Shown here: piece by piece, positions 37,163-50,700 of the stretch | Layout of the letters: every line of letters starts with the position of its first letter | How positions within the stretch are numbered: the first letter of the stretch is position 1 | NCBI RefSeq assembly: GCF_001039355.2 | Contig: NW_019775630.1 | Location: forward strand, 30,561 to 94,560 | DNA from: Lingula anatina | Taxonomy: Eukaryota > Brachiopoda > Lingulata > Lingulida > Lingulidae | DNA: 64,000 nt | Reading direction: 5' to 3' | Made by a program: the position numbers and the translations under genes | The notes under the pieces: generated by a model | Told to the model about the DNA's origin: nothing | Databases searched by the model: none | Seen by the model: only the letters and a program-made list of their open reading frames with translations

Positions 37163-37234
37163 CTTTCAGCTGTGAACCCGTCCACGGCCAGGAAGCAGTG
37201 TGATAGTCTAATGGAGCGTCTCACCTCTTTTATC
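37163..37234 (-). promoter_or_regulatory. Gene E core promoter and noncoding first exon
   Basis: GATAAAAG (37227-37234) and noncoding exon ending at 37163 with donor GTAAGG; spacing 72 bp. The conserved upstream element is at 37265-37325. Confidence 0.65.
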
Positions 37235-37329
37235 TTCCTCTGCGACTTATTCAAGTAAGAAGAATGTTAATATTTACGTAATTAATGCGCGTTATTCTAT
37301 TACGTCTGGTGTCTCTATGGCTGTCAAGA

Positions 37330-39161
37330 GACAAACATTGCGGTCGACGCCAATTTCAATTGTTAATTTCAAAATAATTAATGCAGCCTTTTAGAATATC
37401 TTTTTCATTTGGGCATGTCCTTTTGGCAGGGGTCAGTGGTGTTAAAATTCCTTCTGACTATATGCGATCATATTTTAAACATTATGGCCTAAAATGAAAT
37501 TGAGCTTACACTAGACGTTCTAACAAATTAATGATACAATAAAATGAAAATATTCCTCTTAAACAATGCACTGCGACTGGCAGATTTCATAAGCCACATG
37601 TCATTTTATTTCATATTGCATATGGGCGAGACAAAAGGATGGTCCGATAATGAAATTTATTATGATATAATTCAGTTGTTTGATACCATTTGTATTATGT
37701 TATGCACATATATTTAGCGTTACCTGTTCAGTTGAATAAATCTACGTCACCACCCTGTAAAGAAGACCGCAATTTAAATGTGTATGGACCATGGTCGAGG
37801 TGAACTTGTACACGTACACGACATCCATTTATGATGAGACACAATGGTGTACGAATGTGTGTGTGTGTGTGTCAAATATACGTACTTAACGACATCCTTT
37901 GTTAACTGTGTACATTATACAAGAAAATACAGCAGCACACGCCGCTCTTTTTAAGGAGAGATTCCCCATTTGACAATATTAAACAAACATTCGCATTAAT
38001 CTTTACTAATTGTACTATTTATCAAAAAGTAGCCACACCCACAATTTCCTTTGTGTTTGTTTATGAATCATACGCGTACGATGCTGTACATTGTTAAATT
38101 TATTCCGAATTTGTATGTACATGTAACATGCTTACAGTACAGAGAAAGAGTTACCGGTGTAGATGCCAATATATTTATGATTTACTCACACTTTGAATAT
38201 GGACACCTCAGCTTATTTTGATATTCTACAGTGATTGCCATAGACATAGTAAAAATATGTCCATTAAAATAAAAAAACTCCACCCAATTCACCAAATTTG
38301 CACAGAATTAGCATCAAGACACGTGTCTAATTGCACGAGTGTTTACTTCCGCTCACTGCAATTATCCCTTACAAGTGGCACTGTACGCGTATAAAAACCT
38401 TCCACAAACCTGTTTTATGTTTAATCGTCCCGTTCTGCCTGGAAAGCTTGACAAAGTCGATCCAGGTCTTAAACAGGGTTGATTTGTTCTCCTGTGCACC
38501 TTTTGCTCCAACCATTGCTACAACAAGTGCTCAATACGGTTAGTATTTCGATTTTGAGAAGCCTATTTATTTTTGTACCTTTATCAAAATCCAATATTAA
38601 TATGTTGATGTTTGTATATGCAGTAGTTAGGGAATATTTATACCTAGGAAATCAGGTAGCCTGATCTGTTTGAGACATTGTAACGTAGTTGATTTTTTGA
38701 CGGTATACAAAGTTCACGCTAACAATATCGTTGTGAATTAATACTTTTTGTCTTTATAGATATAAATAATTAACTTATGAGCAGTATATGTAGAGTGAAC
38801 ATTACCTGTCAATAAACAGCATTCAGTATCATTAGTGTCTGTTATGAGGCAGCAACGATAATTTGGCCAATGGCATGGATACTACTCAATTATATAGTAC
38901 TCATAACTTGTGTATAGTCAATTAACATTTTCATATCAAATAAATAATTGTAGACAGTATTAGACGGATATTTGATGTTTCCTTTAGCTTTCATTATGGT
39001 CTTTGAAATATTTGTCATTTGAACCGTGAAGCAGTTAATAAACGTACATATTTGTTTGGGATTTTTTTTCACTGGCTTGGGCATTCAAGTAATAGCAATG
39101 GGGTATGATTTCATTTCATTCAGTTACTTAATTCAAAGTGTTAACTTGCGCTCCCACATTG

Positions 39162-39202
<41 letters not shown>

Positions 39203-40135
39203 CTTTTTTTTTTGTTCGCAAGACTTAAGGTTCGAGAGATTAATGGGAGGGTAATATCACAGACTGTTCTCTCGTGACAGTTTGGAAACTCTTCCTATCC
39301 GTTAACAGCTTAATCGGTTTAATTTGTGCTCAGAAACAGAGATTGAGAAAGACACCACACGATCTCAAGTTACCAAACTAATTTAATTTGTTTTGAATAT
39401 CCATACTGGTAGATATATGAATTTATAAAAATAAAATAAAATATATCAGGACGATGTCTTAATGGTGAAGGATGAGTTGTAATGACTATTCAGTGAATTT
39501 GTAAGTATATTTCGGCATTTAATGCTCCGTCCGAAATTTGCGGCATGCGGCAGGAGGGAGAGATATCAGCTATTCCAATAACAACCACTGTTCCAACCGT
39601 GTAAATTAAAATTTACCGTGTAAAGTAAATTCAGAATACTCAATCTTTCTTACTTAGCATATGCGATGAATGAGTTAAACAATGTCTGTTTTTAAAAATA
39701 AATATCCAGTAACCTCGAGCTCGTCATTATTTCACATAGGAATTAGAAACTTCGCTTCTCGTTAGATTATGGGAAATGAACAGCTCCCGCGTGCGATATC
39801 TACACAGTTTCAACAAATGGGGAGGAGGGAGACAGGTCTTGTACCTTGTGGGGAGCTAAAATAATCACGAAAATTTGATATAAATTCAGGCCTTGCATTT
39901 TGCTTAACTAATCGCATTTTCTTTTACTTGAATTAAATGTTCAAATTATGTCTTATTGAAAAAACGTGGTATTGAAACGAGAGTGGACCAGTTGGATGGA
40001 ACATTGATATTATGATAGCATGTGAATTTGCACTTTAACATAACCTTAGGAAACGGGGGAAAAAAACAATTAGCACGGTATCTCCGATAGATACCCACCA
40101 AACAAAGTATTATTTACCCACTAATCCACACCCAA

Positions 40136-40195
<60 letters not shown>

Positions 40196-40302
40196 GCACA
40201 CACACAGAAACACACACACACACACACACACACGCACGGGTACCCGCGCACAATCGGATATTAATAAAACAAGTTAAAAACTATTTTGACATGCTTCTGA
40301 AG
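37330..40302. other. Spacer between gene F 3' end and gene E promoter
   Basis: Contains the family spacer block (37570-37800), a short (GT)n (37856-37872), the plus-strand TATA element (38391-38538), a (GT)n tract (39164-39200) and a (TC)n/(CA)n tract (40138-40237). No protein gene recognised. Confidence 0.5.
38391..38538 (+). promoter_or_regulatory. Plus-strand TATA box plus putative noncoding exon (E spacer)
   Basis: ATAAAAACCT, then homologous sequence ending CAATACG at donor GTTAGT. The ATGs found in the other copies are lost, arguing against coding use. Confidence 0.35.
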
Positions 40303-40308
40303 TTTATT
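40303..40308 (-). terminator. Polyadenylation signal of gene F
   Basis: AATAAA on minus in context TTAATAAACTTCAGAAGCAT, about 340 bp past the stop. Confidence 0.6.
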
Positions 40309-40519
40309 AATGTTTTCCTTTAATACAGGAATTGTCTATGGAACTACGGGAACATTACGTTAATAAATTAAGACATCATAACCGTAAAATCAAATCATTC
40401 CAGCAACAAGAAACGCATCAAACAATCACACAGTAACTTATGGAATCCACTTCAACATCCGATTATCAAAAAATCATCATTGGAACTTAAAGACTCCTAT
40501 AATATAAGATGCAATGCAC

Positions 40520-40560
<41 letters not shown>

Positions 40561-40644
40561 CTCGGGTGTTTTTGTTTCTGCGAAATGAGATTATCTCCGC
40601 TTCTCGTCCTGCTTGCGGTCCTTTGTGATTAGCGTCGGCCATTA

Positions 40645-41855
40645 TTATGGAAGAAAGTTTCCTGGTCCGGAATAGAGACCGAGGATATCGCCTATGTCAT
40701 CGTCAGACAATTCGTCGGTGAAGTAGAGCTGAAAATAGATGGAAAGATGTCAAAGAAGAGCTGAAACATACCCTTGCCCCAAAATGTCAACAATATGAAC
40801 CTATTCAATGAAAATAACGTTAAAAATCAAAACAAGTTCTATAAATCTATTGCATTTAAGTCGTGCCACTGTATTTCTCTTAGCATATAATTCTTATTCT
40901 ATTCCGATGTATTCTGTATAGTTCAAATTCCATAATGTGGTATTGTCCCTTCACCTTTTCTGTAACGTTGTTAATCTTAAATAGGATATCAGTGATGTCA
41001 GGTCCAAAATAACAATTTTATACCCTACCCCTCATAATAAATAAATAAATAAATAAACTTGTTTTAGCTACTGTTAGGGCCGATATGACGAATCTGATGG
41101 TCCGTGAAACAGAGGATCCAAACTCCATATAACAAAACAGGTTGGGGATAGCCTGACATAAGTGAGTCAAAATCTAGGGCGAGGCTTATCTGTGCATATG
41201 TATTGGGCACTGGACGCTCTATCATGAGGGGGTGGGGGGGCTCTCTGTCACGTCTAACCGGTGTCATATACCAGAGAGCCCCTATAGGAAGTCTACTTCC
41301 CCTTACAGACAGGCTACTTCAGTCCTAGATTTTGCCCCAATAAATCATATCAAGATAACCTATATGAATCTAATGGAGGGTGGGCTCTCTGTAGTCAGGA
41401 CTCTGGGTTTCTTTACATCGGTTACTCATATCTGTTATGATGTAGGTGGCACAGAGAGGTCACAGCCCCCCCTCCTCCTGTACCACAGACAAAGCATAAA
41501 CAACAAATCGGGACACAGCCAAGTGAAGAATTCACCCATGAACCTACAAAACAAAAATTCGTCCGCTATTTTATAATAAACAATTGCCTGTTATGCTTTT
41601 GATATATGCCCCCTCCCCCTGCAAAAGTGGGCAAAAAATCTGGGTCCACAAGTTTATCTATAATGTAAAATAGGCTACTCACCATACAGATTTTGCCAGA
41701 ATAGCTTCCTGGAAGACCTGGTGGTGGGTTAGCATCGGCGGGTACGTGACCGACGAATAGAGGCTCCTGTGGGGGGTAAAAGATAGCCCATGGAATGGCG
41801 GCTTCTGAAATAATAATTATATGGTATGACGGGCATGAAACTTTGAATGCAACCT

Positions 41856-41906
<51 letters not shown>

Positions 41907-42176
41907 GAGATAGAAGATTATATATGTGGTCGATTTAGTTCCAAAACATTTGATTTCTTTCAAAATTAGCCGAAATTGTAAAATGGGAGATGTAGAGTAT
42001 TTTTTTTTCTCTGCATTGGACAACTTACAGATAGATCGCGCAGAATAATGTGTTAAGAATTTGAATGTCAACATCCGCTGGAGATTTGGGACATATTTCA
42101 CCAATTATTAAATTTATTTTGAAATGACCTAAACTTTGTTAACGTGTAAATGACGTAATTTTGTTAACGAGGCTCT

Positions 42177-42265
<89 letters not shown>

Positions 42266-45200
42266 AATCTTACGGTAAAATAAATATAGAACAGCCTCTA
42301 AGTGTTACTTTGTTTGTTCTTAACTACATGCATTCATATACTCAAAGATGGTCTTGAATTTTGAGGTGACATTAATCGCTTACACATGTACTATAAGTGC
42401 CAGTTGGGGAGATTCGGATACATGGAATAAGGAATTGCACTATATATCATGTTATTATAGTGTAGAGATCATACTATAATTAGTGTAGATTATGATCCAG
42501 TGTCATCGCTCATTTCTACCATTCAGATGACAGTAAACATATTATCAATTGGACGACCATAATGTCGTTAGCGCTGTGGTTGTTGATAGAGCATACCAAA
42601 GCCTAAAACGGGACAATTATCAACTTTTGCAGTCGGCAATTACGTTGTTTTGGGGACTTCAGCTACACGGAAAAACGATCACAATCTATACACCAGAGTG
42701 TGTGTGTGTGTGTGTGCGTGTGTGTGTAAACACTGAGTATCAAGTTTCATATAAACACTCCATACCTCCTGGGGCATTAACAGAGTCCTGGTATAAGTTT
42801 CCGCTTTCATCATATACGCTCAGGGTAAGAGTGGTGCCGTCAAACCTCAGAACCACGGCCAAGAATCCTGCCCCAGGTGCCTGCAATATAACACCAGAAC
42901 CCATCTTGTATAATGCTTCGCGTGCTACTTTATGGTTTTCTATACAATCGTTTGCCTACAGTACTTATCTATCAATTTATTTATTTACGCAGTTCATGTT
43001 TAACTCATGCAGGTAACATCCATTTGAGAATGTTCAATCTCCACTGACACAAGTGTTACTAAAGATTTAATAAATAAATAAATATACCGGTTATATTGCC
43101 AGGGTTCAATGCTCCGTTAAAACTTATGCGTAACAAATGTAACTTATCGATAAAAATGAACTAACTAAAAAAAACTTGTAAATAAAAATAAGATTGAAAT
43201 CAGCATAAATCAATAAATGAAATATCCGAAGAAACGTACGGTGACTGAGACTTCCAGGGTGGTCTTGTTGCCGAAGTAATCCATGACCGATGCAGAGGCA
43301 GAGATCACATCACCGTTTATGAAGATAGAAGGAGTCTTGTAGAGAATGACAGAGTCTTGGCTCACATCTCTGTTGAAGACAACTCCAACTACCCAATTTT
43401 CCCTGTTACGTCCGTTCTTGAAGTATGGGATTTGTAGACCGCCTTGGAAACAAAACACCGAACTGTAGTTATCATCAAAATGACAGCTAAAGGTCACATA
43501 ACATATATCAATTGATTTTTAAAATCTTATGAACAAAACAGAAGCGATATCGATCATGTCCGTCGGGAAATATTTAAAGATAATAAACAAATAATAAACT
43601 AATAAGTTAATTGCCAAACAACTAAAATGTTTCTTTATAATTTGATCAACATATTGTATCGAGATAAATCAATGAAAAAGCAAGACTGTCCCTACCTGTT
43701 CCGTTGAATTCCACACAGCCATCCCCATGCAAACCAACGGAGCCCACTGGTTCGTTGGCGGCAAAAGCCCTGTTGGCGTAGGAGTTCAAGTTCTTCTCAA
43801 AAGACCAATACATAGGGAACTCAGCTGAAATAAGAGCAGAAATACCATAAATGAAAACTCGGAGAGGATGACAAAATATATTTTGTTGAAATCTTATAAG
43901 AGCCGCTACACCACTAGTACTGTTGCAGCCATTACTTAATCATCCGAACAATGGCGAGAACATTAAAACAACAGAGCGCACGGCGGGCATTGTACGGTAC
44001 TCGCCAAAATAAGTCACTAAAGACCTGAACAGAACAAGTTGATCAGCGAACTAACTAGTCCGAGAGGTGAAATATAGCGAAACCCACTTGCCAAGATTTA
44101 ATTGCTCTGCCCCTGCAGGGACGGCGCGCAATTGTCAAGTGCGCGCCATATTTAATCCTCGGTTGAGTTAGTCCGTGGACTAACTTTGTTTTGAACGCAG
44201 CCAAAAAAGTTTAGAAAGTACTAGGAGACTCAGATTTAGTTGAATTGTAGTACTTTTTTCCTCTCAAAATAAATGGCTATCCTGCAAGATTCAATACAAT
44301 TTGTAAAAAAATAATAATGATAATAATAAATAAAATAAATAAATAAATAAATAAAATTAAAAAAGAATAATAATTGGGATATCTTTTCAACAAGCAACAC
44401 CAGAAATGCCTTCCTTGTATTTACATACATACGATTTTGAAACTATAATGTACACGATTTTACGTACTGTGTATTATGCGCGTACATGAAGATGCAATGA
44501 CTTATAACTTCATGTAATCTATACCGGTCGAAATCTGTTGTTGTCCTCGCACCTCGTCATTGAAGAGAAAAGCTTTAAATGTAGTAGAGCTCCTATTCTT
44601 TAATTTCCATTATTTATTAGTTTAATGTACTCGTTGAAAGGCTGATTTCTAGAACTTACATGCCGCGTCGCAGTGACATTTTTCAAAATTGAAAAGAAGA
44701 TGTCCACAGCTAACCGTTTCGTTTCTGTTCAGGTACCAAACCTTGCTTACTTCCCCTACGATTTCTTGGTACGCCGCTTTCTGGGGCATGAGTATACATC
44801 TCTCTGGAATAAATCAATTACAAATATAAACCCAATCCAGGGGCGGATTTAGGCCGTCTTCTGGGTCTTCCGGAAGACGGTCAGATTTTCAAGTTTACAT
44901 TGACGGGTATATAATTTTTTTCTGTCGGAAGACGGTCAAAAAATTGAGAATGGATCAACAAATATAATATGGAAGACTGTCAGAAAACATCTCTGGATCC
45001 GCCCCTGCAATCGTCTGCCAATGTTGTATTAGGCCGTCATCGAAGTTTAATGCACATGAGTATTGGACAGGTCTCCAGTTCCTGATGTGACTGACATGAC
45101 GCCATCAACATCAAACCTCAGAGTGACAAAGATGCCGGATGAGTTGGACGCTCCCGGAACACGCTTTTCTTACGGTTTAAGTGAGGAGTATCAGTGAAGA

Positions 45201-46409
45201 TGTTTTGAAATAAGTCTCGAGTTGAGGCCAAACTGACCAAACTCGAAAACAACTAGAATAAAGAACCGTTTGCCTTAAAAATATATTCAAATAACAAATT
45301 TCAGACTAGTTAAGGCCAAATAATGTTTTCTTAGTCCAGTTTTTTTTTCGAAAGACAGACTTACTATCCACAAAAGGGGTGACTTTATAAGTGGGCTGGG
45401 TTGTCCTCAGGCAAGATCTATGTAACGTCCTCCCGCTCCGGAAGCAGATAATCTGACCACGAGGTCAACCGTCTTACTATATTAATTATTAATATTGATT
45501 AATCTGTAGACTTATAGATGAATGGTGAATAAAATAACAAAAACTTACTGTCTCCAAGAGCTGGTGGTGCTTCCGTTGTGGTACTTACAGGTGGTGGAGC
45601 TGAAATATATAATATAATATAATATAATATAATATAATATAATATAATATAATATAATATAATATAATATAATATAGAAAGTCATTTCAGCTGTAAAAAG
45701 CTAGAGAGACCATAATCAATTTTTTGTTACAAAATGTTCACTGAACCGTCGCAGAAATATCAGTGAGCCAAAAGTGAAAACAATAATGACAGTGACCTTG
45801 GTAAAGAATACAAAAACAGGGTTTAAAGTGATACGTACGCAGTGGGCACTGTGCCGATCCTTCGGGGTGCTGGGCCTGACAGGTAGGGTCGTTCTGCATC
45901 TCACAGCTGATGCACACCACTCGCTCCTGGCCCACTGCTGGCGGGGTTTCTGCGCTGGCGCGGGAGGCCCACAAGGTTCCGATTGGGCATACTTTGAGGG
46001 TGACATTTTTCAGTAGGTTGTAGGCGAAGTCGCACTGCCAGAAAAATGCGCAATCGAGATCTGCGACGTAGGCGACACCTTGTGACACGTCTGGTTTGTC
46101 AACCAAGCATCTTCTCTCGACTTCATCTAGAAATATTTATGGATAGTCGTATTCATAAGATATCTCCACCCATAATTAATGCCATTAATACTGTAGGTAA
46201 TGAATATATAGTTTGGGATGAAACATAACGTCTATATATAATGGCCATTTTGTATCTCCGATCACCGTTGCTAAATAACTAGATCCAAACAATGACTGAT
46301 CGGGTCCACATCGATTATAAAATGTAATGGCTGTTCAAAACTTACCCCGCGATAAATGCTGAGCGTAGGTGGCGCCGAACAGGGCAAGACACACGAGTAT
46401 AATCTTCAT
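40645..46409 (-). CDS. Gene F: PIF-like secreted chitin-binding/LamG protein, complete, most diverged copy
   Basis: Nine coding exons on minus: 46346-46409, 45839-46126, 45549-45599, 44660-44803, 43696-43824, 43240-43442, 42766-42880, 41683-41804 and 40645-40728, joining in frame to 399 residues. Signal peptide 1-16 (MKIILVCLALFGATYA); chitin-binding-type module about 22-117 (DCAFFWQC, NVT); linker PPPVSTTTEAPPALG; second Cys module about 135-182 (NETVSCGHLLFNF, CHC); LamG-like domain about 183-372 (CVEFNGTGGLQIPYFKN, VVLRFDGTTLTLSVY, PLFVGHVP, SGKICM); tail LYFTDELSDDDIGDILGLYS ending FLP. It lacks the exon-6 Cys present in the other copies (LYKT for LYEC) and is the only one with a 129-nt exon 5. 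It sits at the right end of the array, so it may be closest to the founder. Intron 3 carries a MITE-like element and an exon-7-like relic. Confidence 0.88.
41859..41906. repeat. (AAT)n microsatellite in intron 7 of gene F
   Basis: Sixteen or so AAT units between LamG exons 7 and 8. Confidence 0.9.
42180..42261. repeat. (AT)n microsatellite in intron 7 of gene F
   Basis: About forty uninterrupted AT units. Confidence 0.95.
44124..44148. repeat. Short GC-rich palindrome in intron 4 of gene F
   Basis: GGCGCGCA and TGCGCGCC are exact inverted arms around 9 bases. They lie inside a stretch (about 44040-44205) whose outer parts, ACTAACTAGTCCGAG and CTCGGTTGAGTTAGTCCG, are also roughly inverted, suggesting a decayed MITE. 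Confidence 0.35.
44838..45007. mobile_element. 170-bp MITE-like element with CAGGGGCGGAT termini
   Basis: The left end is CAGGGGCGGATTTAG and the right end, reverse-complemented, is CAGGGGCGGATCCAG. The element is flanked on both sides by CAATC (44833-44837 and 45008-45012), a probable 5-bp target duplication. Internally GGAAGACGGTCA occurs twice and GGAAGACTGTCA once. There is no coding capacity. Superfamily is uncertain; CAG-starting ends are common in hAT- and CACTA-like elements. Confidence 0.75.
45049..45165 (-). pseudogene. Relic LamG exon-7-like sequence in intron 3 of gene F
   Basis: The minus frame reads VPGASNSSGIFVTLRFDVDG then ends SNTHVH and stop. It aligns with exon 7 (VPGHGYILVILTWDGKTLTL in A; GFLAVVLRFDGTTLTLSVY in F), sharing the VPG start and the V-L-R-F-D core. 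No clean acceptor or donor flanks it, so it is probably a decayed exon copied out of place. The homology is short and should be treated with caution. Confidence 0.4.
45600..45675. repeat. (AATAT)n repeat beside the linker-exon acceptor (gene F)
   Basis: About fourteen pentanucleotide units adjoining exon 3. Confidence 0.9.
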
Positions 46410-46994
46410 TGTGATCTGAAATGCAAACGTTGAGTATCATTTAAATTTTTAATGTTTTCCTTTCTTCACTGAAAGTGAAAATAATGTTCCATTCCTTTTC
46501 TAAAGCACATTAAAGAAAGCTTCTGCCAAAGGTACCACTGTAAAACTTGCTGCATTCGTTATTTGAAATATTATTTACCCTTACTGAAGAAAAACAATGA
46601 CACTTGCAATTAAACTTGCTGCATTTTTTCAGCCACAGGACAAAAATTAGCACTACGCAATCGCATCATCTCTTTTTTTATACTTCTCAGTGTGATTCAT
46701 GTAACTGTATGCAAGTCTATCAAGTAGCTTATGTAGCTCTTATATGCCATAACAAGTCCTAAAAACCGTGCCTGTTGATGAGTTCCCTCTTTTATCACGG
46801 CTAATGGCCTATTGCTAAGGTGACTGCTAAATGCATTATGTAGAGGGCAAAAAAACCCTTATCACCCCCCCCCTCTTAAAATCCCAAAACACCGATGTCT
46901 TATCTGCTAGAAAAAAAAATACAGTCGAAACACTGAAAATGATAAGCTTCTGGTCAGAGGCCTCAAGTTGCCTGGTGTAACTATCTCTTCTTAC

Positions 46995-47063
46995 CTTTCA
47001 GCTATGGACACGTCTACGGTTAGAAAGCAGTGTGACAGCCAAGTGTCGACTCTGGCTTTTATC
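46995..47063 (-). promoter_or_regulatory. Gene F core promoter and noncoding first exon
   Basis: TATA-like GATAAAAG (47056-47063) and noncoding exon ending at 46995 with donor GTAAGA. The spacing is 69 bp and the sequence is more diverged than the other copies, though CAGTGTGACAG and the upstream element (47096-47153) persist. Confidence 0.6.
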
Positions 47064-47159
47064 CTCTTCTCCTACCTACTCAAGCGGGAAGACACTTAAT
47101 ATTCATAATATTTATGCGCGTTGTTCTTCCACTGAACTTGTCTCTGTGGCTGCCAAGGG

Positions 47160-47423
47160 ACAAAGAAGGGCGGTTGACGTCAATTTCAATTGTTAGTTTA
47201 AGTGTGTTAAAAGCCGCATTTCAAAATTATGACTTTTTCTTGTTTTGTCATATCCCCATTTTGCGGTAGTGTGAAACCAAAACATATTGTCCTTTTGAAT
47301 ATATGACATCATATTGCAAACAATATAGCCCTAAATGAACTTAAGCTTGCTGTAAGTGATATATTTCCTCTGAGAGAAAATATACATTTACACCCTGGAG
47401 CTTAAATTTTTAGATTATTTATA

Positions 47424-47514
<91 letters not shown>

Positions 47515-47755
47515 ATAAACTTTGTTTTTATAAGCTATATATCAGCTATTTTTATCAGTTATTTTATAGTTAAGTTTTAATTTGCCATTTTATCTCTTAC
47601 CGTTGTCACTTTAATTATTTATATATATTTTTTTGTAATATCTAGAGTTGTTAAATGGAGATATTTAGTTCTTTTAATTGTGATGTTTAGCTTTTAGATT
47701 AAAAGCAATTTAAGGTGCATTGAGATTTGTAATGGAATGTGCCATATAAGAATAA

Positions 47756-47794
<39 letters not shown>

Positions 47795-50700
47795 TATGAG
47801 ACATTTGGTTTTACTTTTTATTTCAAAGTTGTCAATTTCAGTGTTCATGTCTAATTTTCTCATTTCAATATCCGTTACACCACTGCAGAACAAATGAATG
47901 AATGGAATAAAGACAATGCAATGTACCTGTATATTCCGACAGGTAGACCGCAAGAGACCATACATGAATTTTTGTTGGATCATTGCATTGTACATTTCGC
48001 ATAATGAGAGACGCTAGGATTGACTATACGTGCATCAGTTTAATAAATAACGCTATAATTCAGTATTTTAAAGGTATATATGGATTGTTTATGTATTAAG
48101 TGGTACAGTTTTGTAAGACGATTAATCATTATTTTCTTAATTCTAATCACTGCACGAACAAAGAAGACCGCAACTTAAATGTTTGTGGCTGTACACGTTT
48201 AGTATCCTGACTTGTTTGGATGCGTACGTGTCGCTTTGGAATTATTAGTGTGTTATCTCTTTGCTATGCTGAAACAGGGACATTCAATAAAATATATATG
48301 AATTTATAATTAACTTTTCAATGCGACTTTTTATTGTGCCATCTTCCGGTCGTACGTTTATATTAACTTTATAACATTACAATTCGATGCACGCAATGGT
48401 TCTTTTGATAAGTAAAAGGCGTTGTTTTTTATCTTATAGAATAGTACCGAGTGCCACATGGTCTGTTTAATTGCGTTAAATTCATCATATTGTCAACATG
48501 CCCAAGCACAGACAAAAGCATATGGAATTTCAACAGGGTTGGGACATTTCGTATCATCTGTGGTCACGGAATACTTCGACGCAAGGAGGTCACTGCTTGG
48601 AGACTTCTACAATAAGTGGCATGAGTAATGCACCTGACATGAAGCAGAGTATCCGCAATAATGAAAACCTTTTTAAATAAACTGGAAGTAAATTTTGAAC
48701 TGAACCATATTCGTGTTGAATTTTTAACAAACATTTTGTAAGTTGATAGTCACTCTCATTTAATTGGTGACATCGTGCTAAATAATATGTTTTGCGGGAA
48801 ATCATTTGGTGTTTATGGAGTACAAAGAATGAGAAATATACTTCTTTTGTATTAATGGTGCTTAAATATGACCTCTTTTGACTAATAATAAATGCAAATA
48901 AACTCATTGAATGGAATGGTTTATATACTTTATATTCACTTTTTTCCTTTATTTTTTTCTTTTTTAATAGATAAGATCAGATAGTACTTTATTATTATAT
49001 TCATTCAAAGTATTAAACGAAAACTTCTGTGATCTGAGAATTTTTCCGATTTCCACGAGTATAAGTCAGGTAAAATACGTTTTTATGCTCTGCATTGCTG
49101 TTGAAAAGGCTTTGTTACCGGTGTACATGTAGAGGTTTATGTCTGTATTTAAATTTAAAATCAAATAGATTGATTAAACCCTTTGTATTCCAAGCAAATA
49201 TTTTTGATGCTAGGTACATTACAGTGTATGTCTGCGTCTAAATTCCAACATGCCTCTAAACAACTAATACAAATTATTTTGGTGTTTGGGGTCATTGTCT
49301 TAATTTCTTGGTGCATTTTTCAACTTTGTCTCAAACCTGTTAAAACTCTTGAACTGAAATATATTAATTAATAAAGAAACTACAAAACCGAAATTAAGGT
49401 ACTCGAAACTGATGACTTTTTCTCATTTTTGAATAAAAACTCTGTCCTGTCATCAAAACCACTCATATAGGTTGCTATCTTCTCCCGGGACGGTCACGTA
49501 AGCATCCTATTCTTGTGATAATATTTCATTAATATTACAACGTCCGGTGTGCTCGCGGTTACCGGTTGAGAGTGGTCAGGGGACACGTCATGTCCTTAAT
49601 GAAGACGCCTTCACACCTGTGTGACATCTTCTCATGAGAGTCGTTTTATGAGGACACGTCCTTAGACACCTGACGCATGACGTTAATAGCGTTGACAGTG
49701 CGGGTATTAAGACGCACGCTCTACGATAAATAGTTCAGATGGAACTCTTGACAATGTTTTCAAAAGGACTTAAGTTTTTGTGCTACATGTAAATGTAGTT
49801 TATACAGCTTAAATCTCTTAGTTTCCTACGTACTTCGTACGTTGAGTCCACTTTGCGATGGTTGTTCGTTACAGGCATTTAATGCAGTTTAAATACAGGG
49901 GACGAGCTACTATAATCTCTGGTACAAAATGTCATATTTGAGACGATTACTACCGCTATTTGTCATACCCTGTAGGGGCTTGGTTAAAAAAACGAGGTAA
50001 TAATGGTAGGTGTTTTTGATTCTTCGTGAAGCGTAAAAATTAACGATTCTTACTTCAGGTACTTTTTGAAACGGTAATTGACAATATGACTTACTAGAAA
50101 ATCATTTAGGCGCCTACAGGTGTTCATGTACATGAATTTTTCTTGAACAGACAGAAGAAAGCAAGAAATTAAAAGATTTGGGTAGAGAGAGCCGGAAAAT
50201 AAACCGGTCTGCGGCACGGACTTGAACATAATAAATATGTGGTAAATATAATTAGCATCTATTCGCTTTATTAATGAGGTTGTCTGAATCCAGGCTGAAC
50301 GCCCTGTTTTTTAAACCGGAAGTAGTCCCGTCCGCAGCCGCACGTGCACTCTGGTAGTAGTGACTGCTCGGTGTGCCCATCACACCTAACACAATGCTTC
50401 TGAAATGCTGTGGACCTGCTGCATACGATGTAACCATTGGACCGTGCTGTAGTGGTCGAATTTATTTGTAAACCGGAACTAAATTTAAGAACAAAATGTT
50501 GAAAGATTAAAACAGGGTGTAACTATGATATATTTTGTGGATAGTGTTCTCGGGGAATCGGAATCTTTTGATAAAATACTGTTTTACCGATTATCTCTCG
50601 CTTCACAAGTGATGCCTTTCCGACCATGTGTACTGTTAAGGGTGCCATCGAATGTGTGACGTCACACTAGCTACCAAATAGTTTCCATGGTGACATTTAC

